Part shown: piece after piece, positions 52,145-61,727 of the stretch
How positions within the stretch are numbered: the first letter of the stretch is position 1
How the letters are laid out: every line of letters begins with the position of its first letter
Assembly: GCA_019090615.1 (NCBI GenBank)
Contig: JAHRVQ010000053.1
Location: forward strand, 1-64,000
Reading direction: 5' to 3'
Source: Pseudomonadales bacterium
GTDB lineage: Bacteria > Pseudomonadota > Gammaproteobacteria > Pseudomonadales > Azotimanducaceae
DNA: 64,000 nucleotides
The notes under the pieces: generated by a model
What the model was told of the DNA's origin: nothing
The model's database searches: none
What the model saw: the letters and a program-made list of their open reading frames with translations, nothing else
Made by a program: the position numbers and the translations under genes

Positions 52145-52897
52145 ATGAACAAGACGGTTCTATTGACCCGCAGTAACGGTAAAAATACGCTATTGGCCGA
52201 GCTGTTAGCCGTAAAAACCCCAGTTAAATTTAGCCTCCTGAGTCGGCCCCTATTGAGCTATCGGCAGGCCGTCGTAGATGCAAGTTCGAAGTATCATATC
52301 GTCAATTTTGACCGTTATGATACGACTATATTCACTAGCCAAAATGCAGTAGAGTTTGGCCTCTCACAAATTGAGGTTTATTGGCCCCAATGGCCAGAGT
52401 CAATGGACTGGTTGGCGGTTGGGCCGGCGACTGTTGCTGCGCTTGAGCGATGGGGCGTTGAGGCACTTAGCCCTTCTCAACTAGCCTCAAGTGAAGGTTT
52501 ACTTCAACTTAACGTATTACAGGCACCACTAAACTCCAGAGTACTAATTGTCAGAGGTGTGGGTGGCAGAGAATTGCTTAGAGACCAGCTGCTACATAGA
52601 GGGGCGGAAGTGCACTACCTTGAAGTCTATCGGCGAGAGCCTGTTCAGTATAACGAAGGTTTTTGTGCTCTGCTGAAAGGGGAGGTTGCCGCAGCGGTAT
52701 ATTCTGTTACAGCATTGCTACGACTGGTGCAGTTGATTGGCAATGAAATTTCACGTTTTCGTTTAGTAGTGCCTTCGCAGCGGATTCAATCAGTGGCATT
52801 TGAAAGTGGATTTGATAAAGTCGATCTTGCCGCAAGCCAGGTAGATGACGATATGAGTGATGCATTGGCCAGGGCGATAGCTAAAGGAAACCACTAG
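52145..52897 (+). CDS. hemD: Uroporphyrinogen-III synthase
   Basis: 250-aa enzyme that closes and inverts ring D of hydroxymethylbilane. Sequence identity in this family is low, but the two-lobed layout, the IFTSQNAVEFGL stretch, WLAVGPATVAALERWG and VLIVRGVGGRELL are typical. Position directly after hemC and before hemX is decisive. Length is normal. Confidence 0.92.
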   Translation: MNKTVLLTRSNGKNTLLAELLAVKTPVKFSLLSRPLLSYRQAVVDASSKYHIVNFDRYDTTIFTSQNAVEFGLSQIEVYWPQWPESMDWLAVGPATVAALERWGVEALSPSQLASSEGLLQLNVLQAPLNSRVLIVRGVGGRELLRDQLLHRGAEVHYLEVYRREPVQYNEGFCALLKGEVAAAVYSVTALLRLVQLIGNEISRFRLVVPSQRIQSVAFESGFDKVDLAASQVDDDMSDALARAIAKGNH

Positions 52898-52913
52898 TGT
52901 CGAATTATTCAAA

Positions 52914-54161
52914 ATGACTAAATCCAAAAATGAAAATCTGTCGCCAGGCGATAAGAAAGCAGTACCAGCGTCAAAAAAAATGGCGCCGAAACAAAATTCC
53001 GAGTCCGGACCCGTATCTGAGGCCAAATCGCCAATAGGAGCAGCAGAGGAAAATACCACAGATGACGTTTCTTCTCGGGCACAGAAGAAAAAAAACAGGC
53101 AAAAAACTACCGCTCAGGCTTCGACTAAATCTGCCACCTTAGCCACTATACTTGCGCTAATTGCTTTAATAGTGGGCATTTATAGTGCCGTAAGTATTTA
53201 TCAAATGCCGGTTGATGCAATGGCTAATACCCAGTTAGCTCTTGAAACGGATATGGCAGAATTGAAATCTGAGCTTCAATTCTTCAAAGACCTGCTGGCG
53301 GTTCGAGATCTCGAAGTGAAAAATGCTGTTGATGATTTGACTAAGGTGCAACAGGTGAATACCCAGGCCCTAGATAAAAAGTTGTCACAATCATTGGTGG
53401 ATATACGTAGAACCATTGGCACATCCGGGCAAGACTGGTTGTTGGCGGAAGTTGAATATCTGGTGCGCCTGGGTAACCAGAGAGTAATTATGGAAGCGGA
53501 TCCACAGGGCGCGATTGCTTTATTTGAAGCGGCCGACGGGATAATTCGTGATGCCGAAGGGATTATTGCTTTTGATCTACGTCAAGCGTTGGCGAACGAT
53601 ATTGCAGTACTGAATGCGGTAGATACGGTTGATGTCGAAGGCGTTTTTGTCAAGCTGGGCGCGTTGGTGCCGCAGATAGGTGAGCTCAAGCAAAAATCCT
53701 TGCAATTTAAACCTGCGGCGCTGGCCACACCATTGCCGGCTGATATGGATATTGTCGATGCAACACTTTTTCGCTTTGGGCAGATGTTCGATCGATTTTT
53801 CAATCTGATTGATTATCGTAGTGGGGATGAAGTCATTGTGCCGATATTGCCACCAGAGGCAGAACAATATCTACGGCAAAATATTGTGATGAAATTACAA
53901 TTTGCCCAGCTTGGCATGTTGAAATCAAATCAGCAGGTATTTAGCCAGAGTTTGCTGGAGAGCATTCAGTGGATTCAACGTTATTTTGATCCGCATGATG
54001 TAAGAACAAAATCGGTACTTGCATCCCTGGCTTCGTTGCAGGCAGTTAACGTTAAACAGAGTTTGCCGGATGTAACTGGCTCGTTGAGTGCCGTGCGGCA
54101 ATTATTGGTAAAATTCCATCAACAGGCTGCCAGGGACGATGAAGGTGAGTTAAAGAAATGA
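52914..54161 (+). CDS. hemX: HemX-like membrane protein
   Basis: 415 aa: a charged, disordered N-terminal tail (about residues 1-75, rich in Lys, Ser, Ala), one membrane helix (about 78-98), and a large helical domain (DWLLAEVEYLVRLGNQRV is the family hallmark). Once annotated as uroporphyrinogen-III methyltransferase, it lacks a SAM-binding motif here. A role in tetrapyrrole metabolism is inferred from its place between hemD and hemY. Confidence 0.88.
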   Translation: MTKSKNENLSPGDKKAVPASKKMAPKQNSESGPVSEAKSPIGAAEENTTDDVSSRAQKKKNRQKTTAQASTKSATLATILALIALIVGIYSAVSIYQMPVDAMANTQLALETDMAELKSELQFFKDLLAVRDLEVKNAVDDLTKVQQVNTQALDKKLSQSLVDIRRTIGTSGQDWLLAEVEYLVRLGNQRVIMEADPQGAIALFEAADGIIRDAEGIIAFDLRQALANDIAVLNAVDTVDVEGVFVKLGALVPQIGELKQKSLQFKPAALATPLPADMDIVDATLFRFGQMFDRFFNLIDYRSGDEVIVPILPPEAEQYLRQNIVMKLQFAQLGMLKSNQQVFSQSLLESIQWIQRYFDPHDVRTKSVLASLASLQAVNVKQSLPDVTGSLSAVRQLLVKFHQQAARDDEGELKK

Positions 54162-54171
54162 TGGAACGTTA

Positions 54172-55380
54172 ATGACAAAATCGGTAATGAAACTACTCGC
54201 GGTGCTTTTACTGGCTGGCTGGCTGGGTACGCTGGTGACCAAAGATCCAGGTTATGTGCTTATTTCATATGCGGGTGCCAGTTTACAGACTGGGATATGG
54301 GTATTCCTTGTCTTAACGTTGCTGGCAGTAGGGGTTTTTTATGCTTTTTTAAGGCTGCTTGTATCCATGTTGGGGGTCGGTGAAAAGTTGCGTGTCTGGG
54401 GGAATGTAAGAAGGCGGCGGAAGGCGTATGAGCTCACTCAACGGGGTCTTGTTTATATGCAGGAAGGTGATTTGATCAGGGCTGAAAAATTTTTGATCAG
54501 TGGTGCCGCTTTGCACGAAATGCCAGTAGTCAATTTCATTAACGCAGCGAAAGCAGCTGATGCGCGTAATGACCCTGAACAAAGAGAGACTTATTTAAGG
54601 CAAGCACGCGAAGCTGATGCCTCCGCGAGTGCTGCGGTAACATTTGCTGCCGCCGAAATGGCCGCAAAACGACAGGATTGGCAGTTTTGTTTGGATCAAT
54701 TAGTGGGCCTGAAGGAAAACCAGCTGGTTATAATGTTGAAGCAAGAAGCTTTTGAAGCATTAGAAAAATGGGACCAGTTTGCTAAGCTTTGGCCAAAGTT
54801 TGTTAAATATACGCGTTTAAGTGAATCACAATTAAATACGTTAGAGAATAAAGTCTTAATAGCCAGAATGTCGAATCTCGGCTCCGAGAGTGACCATGCC
54901 ATTGCCGATAACTCTATATCAAATAATGAGCGGCTTCGAGATATCTATCAACAGGCGTCTGAAAGTAGCAAAATTGATCCAGCGGTAGTGAAGAGTTTTT
55001 GTAATTTTGTTGATGATGAGAAGCTAGCCGAGGCAACTTTACGTCGAGTTCTGAAAAAGGCCTGGTCTGGTCAGTTGTTAGAAATTTATGCGCTGTTGGG
55101 CAAAGAAACATTGAATCGACGGATAAAAAATGCAGAAGGGTGGCTTAAGAGCCATCCAGCGGATGGTTATTTGTATCACTGCCTGGGTTTACTGTATGTA
55201 CAACTCGATGATCGTCCTAAAGCGAAACAGGCCTTTGAGCAAAGTGTGAATAATGGCAATCCGCCGGGTGCGAGCCGATGCCTTGCTGGCCAGCTTGCAT
55301 TTGATGGAGATTATGAACAGAGCAATGAGTATTTGCGGCTTGAGCTGGAAGCCCTGACAGGCAGACCAGAATCGTTCTGA
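54172..55380 (+). CDS. hemY: HemY-like inner-membrane TPR protein
   Basis: 402 aa with two N-terminal membrane helices (about residues 7-23 and 42-63) and a C-terminal TPR region (for example DGYLYHCLGLLYVQLDDRPKA). This is the gammaproteobacterial HemY, unrelated to the Bacillus protoporphyrinogen oxidase of the same name. It may form a membrane scaffold with HemX. GGAACG precedes the ATG by three bases. It ends the hem run and converges on fre. Confidence 0.88.
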   Translation: MTKSVMKLLAVLLLAGWLGTLVTKDPGYVLISYAGASLQTGIWVFLVLTLLAVGVFYAFLRLLVSMLGVGEKLRVWGNVRRRRKAYELTQRGLVYMQEGDLIRAEKFLISGAALHEMPVVNFINAAKAADARNDPEQRETYLRQAREADASASAAVTFAAAEMAAKRQDWQFCLDQLVGLKENQLVIMLKQEAFEALEKWDQFAKLWPKFVKYTRLSESQLNTLENKVLIARMSNLGSESDHAIADNSISNNERLRDIYQQASESSKIDPAVVKSFCNFVDDEKLAEATLRRVLKKAWSGQLLEIYALLGKETLNRRIKNAEGWLKSHPADGYLYHCLGLLYVQLDDRPKAKQAFEQSVNNGNPPGASRCLAGQLAFDGDYEQSNEYLRLELEALTGRPESF

Positions 55381-55499
55381 TTAGACACCGTGTTGTTGTT
55401 AATGGATCTTAATCAGCGGTCTGCTGGTCATAATAGCCTGTTGGCTAAGGACATTAGAGCGAGTACTAAATACTGTTTCTAACGTTGATAGGGCGAGTA

Positions 55500-56222
55500 T
55501 TATTTAGCGCGAGGTGCATAGGAAAAGATGTCCGAGAACATATTTTTTTCAGGCAGTCCGTTTTCTACGTAGAGGTCCAGGGTGGCATAGACCATGCCAG
55601 GACTCCCGCTAACAAATACCGTAGTGTCAGAAACGTCGCCCAGGTCATCAAGTGCTATGTTGCCGACCAGACCTGTTTTACCCTGCCAATCGGGTGAGGT
55701 TTCTGGTTCGCTGACGACAGGGACAAAATGAAAGTTTTTGTCTTTTTCTTCCCATGACTTGCAAAGGTCTGATAAATATAAATCTTTGTCTGCTAGTACG
55801 CCCCAGTAGAGGTGCACAGGATGTTCTAAACCGCCTGGGAGTATTGATTCGATTATACTTTTCATTTGTGTGATGCCGGTACTGGCTGCAAGCATTAATA
55901 ACGGGCCAGCGGGTGCTTTTTCTAAAAAGCAGTCACCCAGAGGTAGTTCAAGGTCAATCACTTTGGCTTCGTCGAGCAGGGTTTCGATGATTTTTGAGTC
56001 TTCAGATCCTGGGGTGGGTCTGATATGAATTTCTACCATGCCTTCTAATGATGGTGCTGAGGCAATTGAAAAAGGGCATTTTTTATTTGTTGGTAAAATC
56101 ATTTGCAGGTACTGGCCTGCCTTAAAATCAACTGATTCGCCTTCAGGTATTTTCAAAAAAATACGTCGGGTGTCATGGTTATAATATTCGATAGAATCAA
56201 CGGGACAACTTAGGGTTTTCAA
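55500..56222 (-). CDS. fre: NAD(P)H-flavin reductase, Fre-like
   Basis: 240 aa ferredoxin-reductase-fold protein. The flavin-binding CPFSIASAP and NAD-binding MLAASTGITQMKSI stretches are clear, and the C-terminal MFSDIFSYAP resembles the Fre ending. It has no ferredoxin domain, so it is the short Fre/LuxG type that gives free reduced flavin. In E. coli fre is next to ubiD, which is absent here; here it follows rho. Confidence 0.85.
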   Translation of the reverse strand: MKTLSCPVDSIEYYNHDTRRIFLKIPEGESVDFKAGQYLQMILPTNKKCPFSIASAPSLEGMVEIHIRPTPGSEDSKIIETLLDEAKVIDLELPLGDCFLEKAPAGPLLMLAASTGITQMKSIIESILPGGLEHPVHLYWGVLADKDLYLSDLCKSWEEKDKNFHFVPVVSEPETSPDWQGKTGLVGNIALDDLGDVSDTTVFVSGSPGMVYATLDLYVENGLPEKNMFSDIFSYAPRAK

Positions 56223-56341
56223 TATTTCGGCCTCTAATTCGATTGGAACGTTTATCTTCTGTTTGTTTTTGTTGAGGTATTTTGTTTCGATTTGTCTGCT
56301 TCAGTTTTTTTAAGTCAAACTGCAGTTTGTTAGGCGGTGCG

Positions 56342-57601
56342 CTATTTGCGTTTCATTGAGCCAAAAAATTCTTCATTAGTTTTAGTTTTTTTCATCCGTT
56401 CTAACAAAAATTCAATGGCTGCAAGATCATCCATTTCATGCAGTATTTTGCGCAGTATCCAGGCTTTTTGCAATTCTTCTTCGGTCATTAGTAAATCTTC
56501 TCGGCGAGTACCTGAACGACGAATGTTGATTGCTGGGTATACGCGTTTTTCAGCAATTTTCCTTTCGAGGTGCAATTCCTGGTTGCCGGTGCCTTTAAAT
56601 TCTTCGTAAATGACTTCGTCCATTTTTGAGCCGGTATCGATAAGACAGGTAGCAATAATAGTTAGGCTGCCACCTTCTTCTATGTTCCGCGCAGCTCCAA
56701 AGAATCGTTTGGGCCGCTCTAGTGCGTGGGCGTCTATACCGCCGGTAAGTACCTTGCCTGAAGCAGGTATCACAGTATTGTAGGCGCGTGCCAGGCGGGT
56801 GATCGAATCGAGTAATATAACCACGTCAGCTTTATGTTCGACCAGGCGTTTGGCCTTCTCGATGACCATTTCACTCACCTGAACATGTCGCGATGGTGGT
56901 TCATCAAAGGTGCTGGCGACTACCTCACCACGAACTGAGCGTTGCATTTCTGTGACTTCCTCTGGTCGCTCGTCGATCAACAATACAATTAGGTGGCACT
57001 CTGGGTTGTTGCGCGCAATTGATTGGGCAATATTTTGTAGGATAAGTGTTTTACCGGCCTTAGGCGGTGAAACAATTAGCCCTCTCTGGCCCTTACCAAT
57101 AGGCGATGACAGGTCAATTATCCTGGAGGTTAAATCTTCTGTGCTGCCATTGCCTGCTTCAAGGTTTAAAGATTCGTCAGGGAAGAGCGGTGTAAGGTTT
57201 TCAAAAAGTATTTTGTTTTTGGATTCTGCGGGGTCGGTAAAGTTGATTTTGTCGACTTTCAAAAGGGCGAAATATCGCTCGCTGTCTTTTGGTGGACGAA
57301 TTTTGCCAGATACGCTGTCGCCGGTTCTTAGGTTGAAGCGTCTAATTTGGCTTGGTGATACATAAATATCATCGGGCCCTGCCAAATAAGAGCTGTCGGC
57401 GGAGCGTAGAAACCCAAATCCGTCCTGGAGTATTTCTAAAGTTCCATCGCCATAAATAGCCTCGCCACCCTTTGCATGTTTGCGCAATACGCTAGCAATG
57501 ATTTCCTGTTTTCGAGATCGGCCCAAGTTATCCATGCCCATATCGTGAGCAATTTCTAGAAGCTCGGGAATTGGTTTGGCTTTGAGGTCAGTTAGATTCA
57601 T
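56342..57601 (-). CDS. rho: Transcription termination factor Rho
   Basis: 419-aa hexameric RNA helicase, the same length as E. coli Rho. The N-terminal helical domain is followed by the RNA-binding CSD ([18 protein letters not shown]) and the ATPase with Walker A SPPKAGKT. The Q-loop and R-loop region ([19 protein letters not shown], with K rather than G in part) is canonical. There is no insertion. A 575-base region lies upstream, probably containing a leader. Confidence 0.97.
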   Translation of the reverse strand: MNLTDLKAKPIPELLEIAHDMGMDNLGRSRKQEIIASVLRKHAKGGEAIYGDGTLEILQDGFGFLRSADSSYLAGPDDIYVSPSQIRRFNLRTGDSVSGKIRPPKDSERYFALLKVDKINFTDPAESKNKILFENLTPLFPDESLNLEAGNGSTEDLTSRIIDLSSPIGKGQRGLIVSPPKAGKTLILQNIAQSIARNNPECHLIVLLIDERPEEVTEMQRSVRGEVVASTFDEPPSRHVQVSEMVIEKAKRLVEHKADVVILLDSITRLARAYNTVIPASGKVLTGGIDAHALERPKRFFGAARNIEEGGSLTIIATCLIDTGSKMDEVIYEEFKGTGNQELHLERKIAEKRVYPAINIRRSGTRREDLLMTEEELQKAWILRKILHEMDDLAAIEFLLERMKKTKTNEEFFGSMKRK

Positions 57602-58176
57602 AGGTAAAGTCGTTGATTTGTCTGTTAGGAAAACGCAATAGTGCGTTGGATTTAGGTGTAGAGATGAAGCTGGAAGAGGGTTAGTTTTGAATGAGGGGTG
57701 GTCTAAGGCTTTTAGTTTAGACTATAGCGGTTTAGTGCGCTTCGTCCACTCATTGTCGATTTAGGTAAGCAAATTGTCGTTTTTTTTGTCTGTTGTCAAC
57801 CCCCAATTTAATTTTCTTATGGCAACAGGCACTTTGCTGGGGTGTATAGGCGGCCAACATTGGGCTGCCTGACTTAATGCTTAACAATGTATATGGTTTT
57901 TGTTCACTCTTTTGTTGATCAACGCTTTAAAGCTCAGGGGCTATTTTTTCTGCCTGCTGAGCCGCTTAATTACGAAGGCATTGGTGAGTATAGTTTAGCA
58001 TAGGTATGTTGACTGCAGGATGTGAATGTAATGAGTCGCGATAGACCTTTTATTGTCGAGCCCGAACCCCCTGAGACAGAGATGACAACCGTCGCAGGGG
58101 ACTTCAGGATATGATTTGCCGTTTATAACAGCATAGATGACAATGCGTATGCTAGTTAAATAAACCTGTTGGACAG
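57602..58176 (-). other. rho leader and upstream region
   Basis: 575 bases between trxA and rho with no gene I can support. On the minus strand there is a TTGACA at 57799-57794 with only a poor -10, a 13-codon ORF at 57753-57712 ([13 protein letters not shown]) and a small hairpin AACGCA/TGCGTT at 57632-57647 near the rho start. E. coli rho has a regulated leader with a short rhoL ORF, so a similar attenuating leader is possible. A 27-codon plus-strand ORF (58031-58114) is not convincing. Confidence 0.35.
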
Positions 58177-58500
58177 TTAAATGTTGCTGTCCAGAAAGGC
58201 AGTTAGCTGTGATTTTGATAATGCTCCGACCTTGGTCGCTTCGACGCTACCGTTTTTAAACAACATTAAGGTTGGAATGCCTCGAATACCATATTTTGGC
58301 GGTGTGTTCTCGTTAGCATCAATATCCAGTTTGCAGATTTTCATCTTGCCATCATATTCGGCGGCGATCTCTTCCAGGACCGGTGCAATTACCTTACATG
58401 GGCCACACCATTCTGCCCAATAATCTACAAGTACTGGCAGGTCTGAATTTAGCACTTCATTTTCGAAATTGTCATCGGTTACATGACTGATGTTAGTCAT
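58177..58500 (-). CDS. trxA: Thioredoxin
   Basis: 107 aa from ATG 58500 ([10 protein letters not shown]), with AGGAG ten bases upstream; the longer ORF adds an unlikely basic tail. The active site is WCGPC in [14 protein letters not shown], and the cis-Pro loop is [13 protein letters not shown]. Cytoplasmic thiol reductase. It lies upstream of rho on the same strand, the conserved trxA-rho pairing. Confidence 0.96.
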   Translation of the reverse strand: MTNISHVTDDNFENEVLNSDLPVLVDYWAEWCGPCKVIAPVLEEIAAEYDGKMKICKLDIDANENTPPKYGIRGIPTLMLFKNGSVEATKVGALSKSQLTAFLDSNI

Positions 58501-58622
58501 CGGTTGTTTGCTCCTAGAATGCAGAATCATTTTAAGAGCGTATCCTATGCTTCAGATAGGAATTACTCAACCGAAAACCTACTAAGATCATTGAAATTAT
58601 TTGAACAGTTTGAGCTGACAAG

Positions 58623-59654
<1,032 letters not shown>

Positions 59655-59669
59655 TCAGGTGAGTACTTG

Positions 59670-59694
59670 TAGAATGTTATAAGTATGCATTCTA
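59670..59694. promoter_or_regulatory. Inverted repeat in the hemB/TetR intergenic region
   Basis: TAGAATG and CATTCTA (7 bp perfect arms) are separated by 11 bases. It lies 58 bases upstream of the hemB start. It may be an operator or a transcribed hairpin. Confidence 0.35.
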
Positions 59695-59910
59695 TAAGCC
59701 GGGTTTGCGTAAAAATCTCGCGCCTCTGAATTGATTCGGGGCAAATTTATCTTTACTTAATTGCGCCGTTTGCCAATCAACTGAGCATTCGGCGGTCAGT
59801 ATAGACGATACGCGAATGAGTCGTCATGTGGAATCCTGGCTTTTGGTTTTTGCACCTTTAAGCGTGGCCAGGTCAAATTTGGTTGACAGCAATTGAGTGT
59901 TGAGGCTAAG

Positions 59911-60537
59911 GTGCTGACAAATTGTCACCACGGTATAATTGTTTTGGTAGGGTTAGCTGTCAAGGCGTCTTCAAACACATTAGTACGATTGCGTTCGTCG
60001 GCGCGTGAACTCTTTGTTCGGGAGGGATATCACAATACTCGGCCTCAGGATATAGCAAAACATGCGGGTGTTGCGAATGGCACGTTCTATTTACATTTTA
60101 AGGACAAAAAGGCCGCTTTTCTTGATTTTGCGCAGCAGGCGCAAACCGAACTGGTCGATTGCCTCAAAGTAAACCTGGACGGGGTAGAGGGTCATCGGGA
60201 ACGCTGGCGGGTATTATTTAATACCTTTATTCGGTTTGGTACAGAACACTCCGGCCTACTTAATGCAGCTTTTCTTGATCCCGTTTTGATTGCGCCAGAT
60301 GATGATGATGCCTGGCAAATGTACGATGGGCTGGGAAAATTTGTCAGCCTGGCAATTAAACAAAAATATGATGGGGTGGCGGTTGTCGCTGAATATAACC
60401 TGGAGCTAATCAGCCATGGGATATGCGGCATGTTGCGACATGCTTTGACTTATGCTGTGCGTAAAGAACTTGATTTTGAAAAGTTGGCTGATGATTTGAG
60501 CCTGTTCATTGACCGTGGACTGGGTCTGGAAACTTAA
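59911..60537 (+). CDS. TetR/AcrR-family transcriptional regulator
   Basis: About 208 aa from GTG 59911, which has GAGG five bases upstream. A TTG further up (59893) and a TTG at 59944 are alternatives; a TATAAT at 59934 would favour the latter. The N-terminal HTH is clear: SARELFVREGYHNTRPQDIA, then HAGVANGTFYLHFKDKKAAF. The C-terminal ligand domain shows no recognisable subtype. It is co-oriented with and 83 bases upstream of a diiron-like protein gene, which is its likely target or partner. Confidence 0.88.
   Translation: MLTNCHHGIIVLVGLAVKASSNTLVRLRSSARELFVREGYHNTRPQDIAKHAGVANGTFYLHFKDKKAAFLDFAQQAQTELVDCLKVNLDGVEGHRERWRVLFNTFIRFGTEHSGLLNAAFLDPVLIAPDDDDAWQMYDGLGKFVSLAIKQKYDGVAVVAEYNLELISHGICGMLRHALTYAVRKELDFEKLADDLSLFIDRGLGLET
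59915..59927. promoter_or_regulatory. Palindrome overlapping the TetR-gene start/promoter
   Basis: TGACAA-A-TTGTCA is a perfect 13-bp palindrome seven bases upstream of a TATAAT (59934-59939). The size and position fit an autoregulatory TetR-type operator. Confidence 0.45.
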
Positions 60538-60620
60538 GTTCTACAGCTGGGCTTTTTAGTCTAGATATCCATGTCGTAGTAATTTTTGAATATACAATAT
60601 TTAAATCACTGGTGAGATTT

Positions 60621-61637
60621 ATGACTCGATTAATTTATTCCAAACAGGAAATTGAAGCTGAGCGAGACTATGCGGTCCCGCATATTGAATGTGGGTTAAA
60701 GCTGCATGGCGGCTTTGATACTGAAGGCAATTATATTGTACCGCGTTCGAAATATCGCTTTGAGGCGGTAAAAAACTGGATGGATCAGCTTGAATCTAAT
60801 GGCACTGAATTGGTGGCTGCTACAACTGAGCTGTTAACTGAGCCAAATTTCCCGAATGTTGAGCAACAGATATTTCTGGTAAAAAATGGTATCGAGCAAC
60901 CTTTATGGGATTCGTTGACCATTGCAGGGCTGATTGAAGGCAGGGGAAGATTGCTAGCAGAGTTTGAAGCACCAGATTTTCAGCCAATTATAGTCGAGGA
61001 TATATCCGGTACGGCACTTGCGCATATGAACAAAGGTTTATTAACTTCCCATGGCTGGGATGAAGGTGGACGACTGGAAACGGGTCTTGGTGGGCATGAA
61101 GTTATGTGGTTTGCGGTTCGGGACCTGATTTTTGGTAAGGATAAATATCCTATACCCACAGCGCCGACCTCCATTGCGCGGGAATCAACTGATCGCGAAA
61201 TGGCACAATTGCCGCCAGAGCATGAAATGATTGTATCGTTGTTAATGAATGTGCTGATGGTAGAAGTCAGGGCTGAACGAGTTTTTAGCTTTTACGAAGA
61301 TGTTATTGGTGATGAATCACTTTTTGTTGATCGTCGAGCAGAGGCAAAACATGCGATAAAATTGGTCAATCGTATTCGCATAGATGAAGCCGTACATGTT
61401 GACTGGTTACGCACCGCGGTGACCGAATTTAGGAGTAGCACTATTAAAACTGTGACCGGTGAACAGGTAAGTGGCGCTTCTATTATGGACCCAGTCTGGG
61501 AAAAAATGATTCGATGGCATGCAGTTGATGTGCATACAGCTAATTTAGAAAATAATGTTCAGGCTTTGGATGAGAAAATACTAGCAGCGCCTAATGGTGC
61601 TGATATCATTGATGAGTTCAAACAACTAGCGGCCTAG
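60621..61637 (+). CDS. Conserved-looking protein with ferritin-like ExxH motifs
   Basis: 338 aa from ATG 60621, with GGTGAG nearby. I do not recognise the family. The N-terminal half is mixed and holds a Gly-rich stretch (GWDEGGRLETGLGGHEVMWF, 145-164). The C-terminal half is helical, with EVRAE (215-219), E241-x-x-H244 and E256-x-x-H259 on successive helices, a spacing reminiscent of diiron or ferritin-like proteins. No signal peptide. It follows a TetR regulator and is followed by a convergent ABC-F gene. A metal-dependent oxidase or storage role is only an inference. Confidence 0.7.
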   Translation: MTRLIYSKQEIEAERDYAVPHIECGLKLHGGFDTEGNYIVPRSKYRFEAVKNWMDQLESNGTELVAATTELLTEPNFPNVEQQIFLVKNGIEQPLWDSLTIAGLIEGRGRLLAEFEAPDFQPIIVEDISGTALAHMNKGLLTSHGWDEGGRLETGLGGHEVMWFAVRDLIFGKDKYPIPTAPTSIARESTDREMAQLPPEHEMIVSLLMNVLMVEVRAERVFSFYEDVIGDESLFVDRRAEAKHAIKLVNRIRIDEAVHVDWLRTAVTEFRSSTIKTVTGEQVSGASIMDPVWEKMIRWHAVDVHTANLENNVQALDEKILAAPNGADIIDEFKQLAA

Positions 61638-61727
61638 AGAGGCTAGTTTATGTGGCTGGTGAATTTGAAGGTGGATTTTTAGGTTCACTACAACATACTA
61701 TATTATCACCGATCAGGATATTACTGA

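Noticed and set aside
58031-58114. 27-codon ORF in the trxA-rho gap
   Set aside because: Too short, its ribosome-binding site is distant, and the reading is Pro/Glu-rich by composition only.
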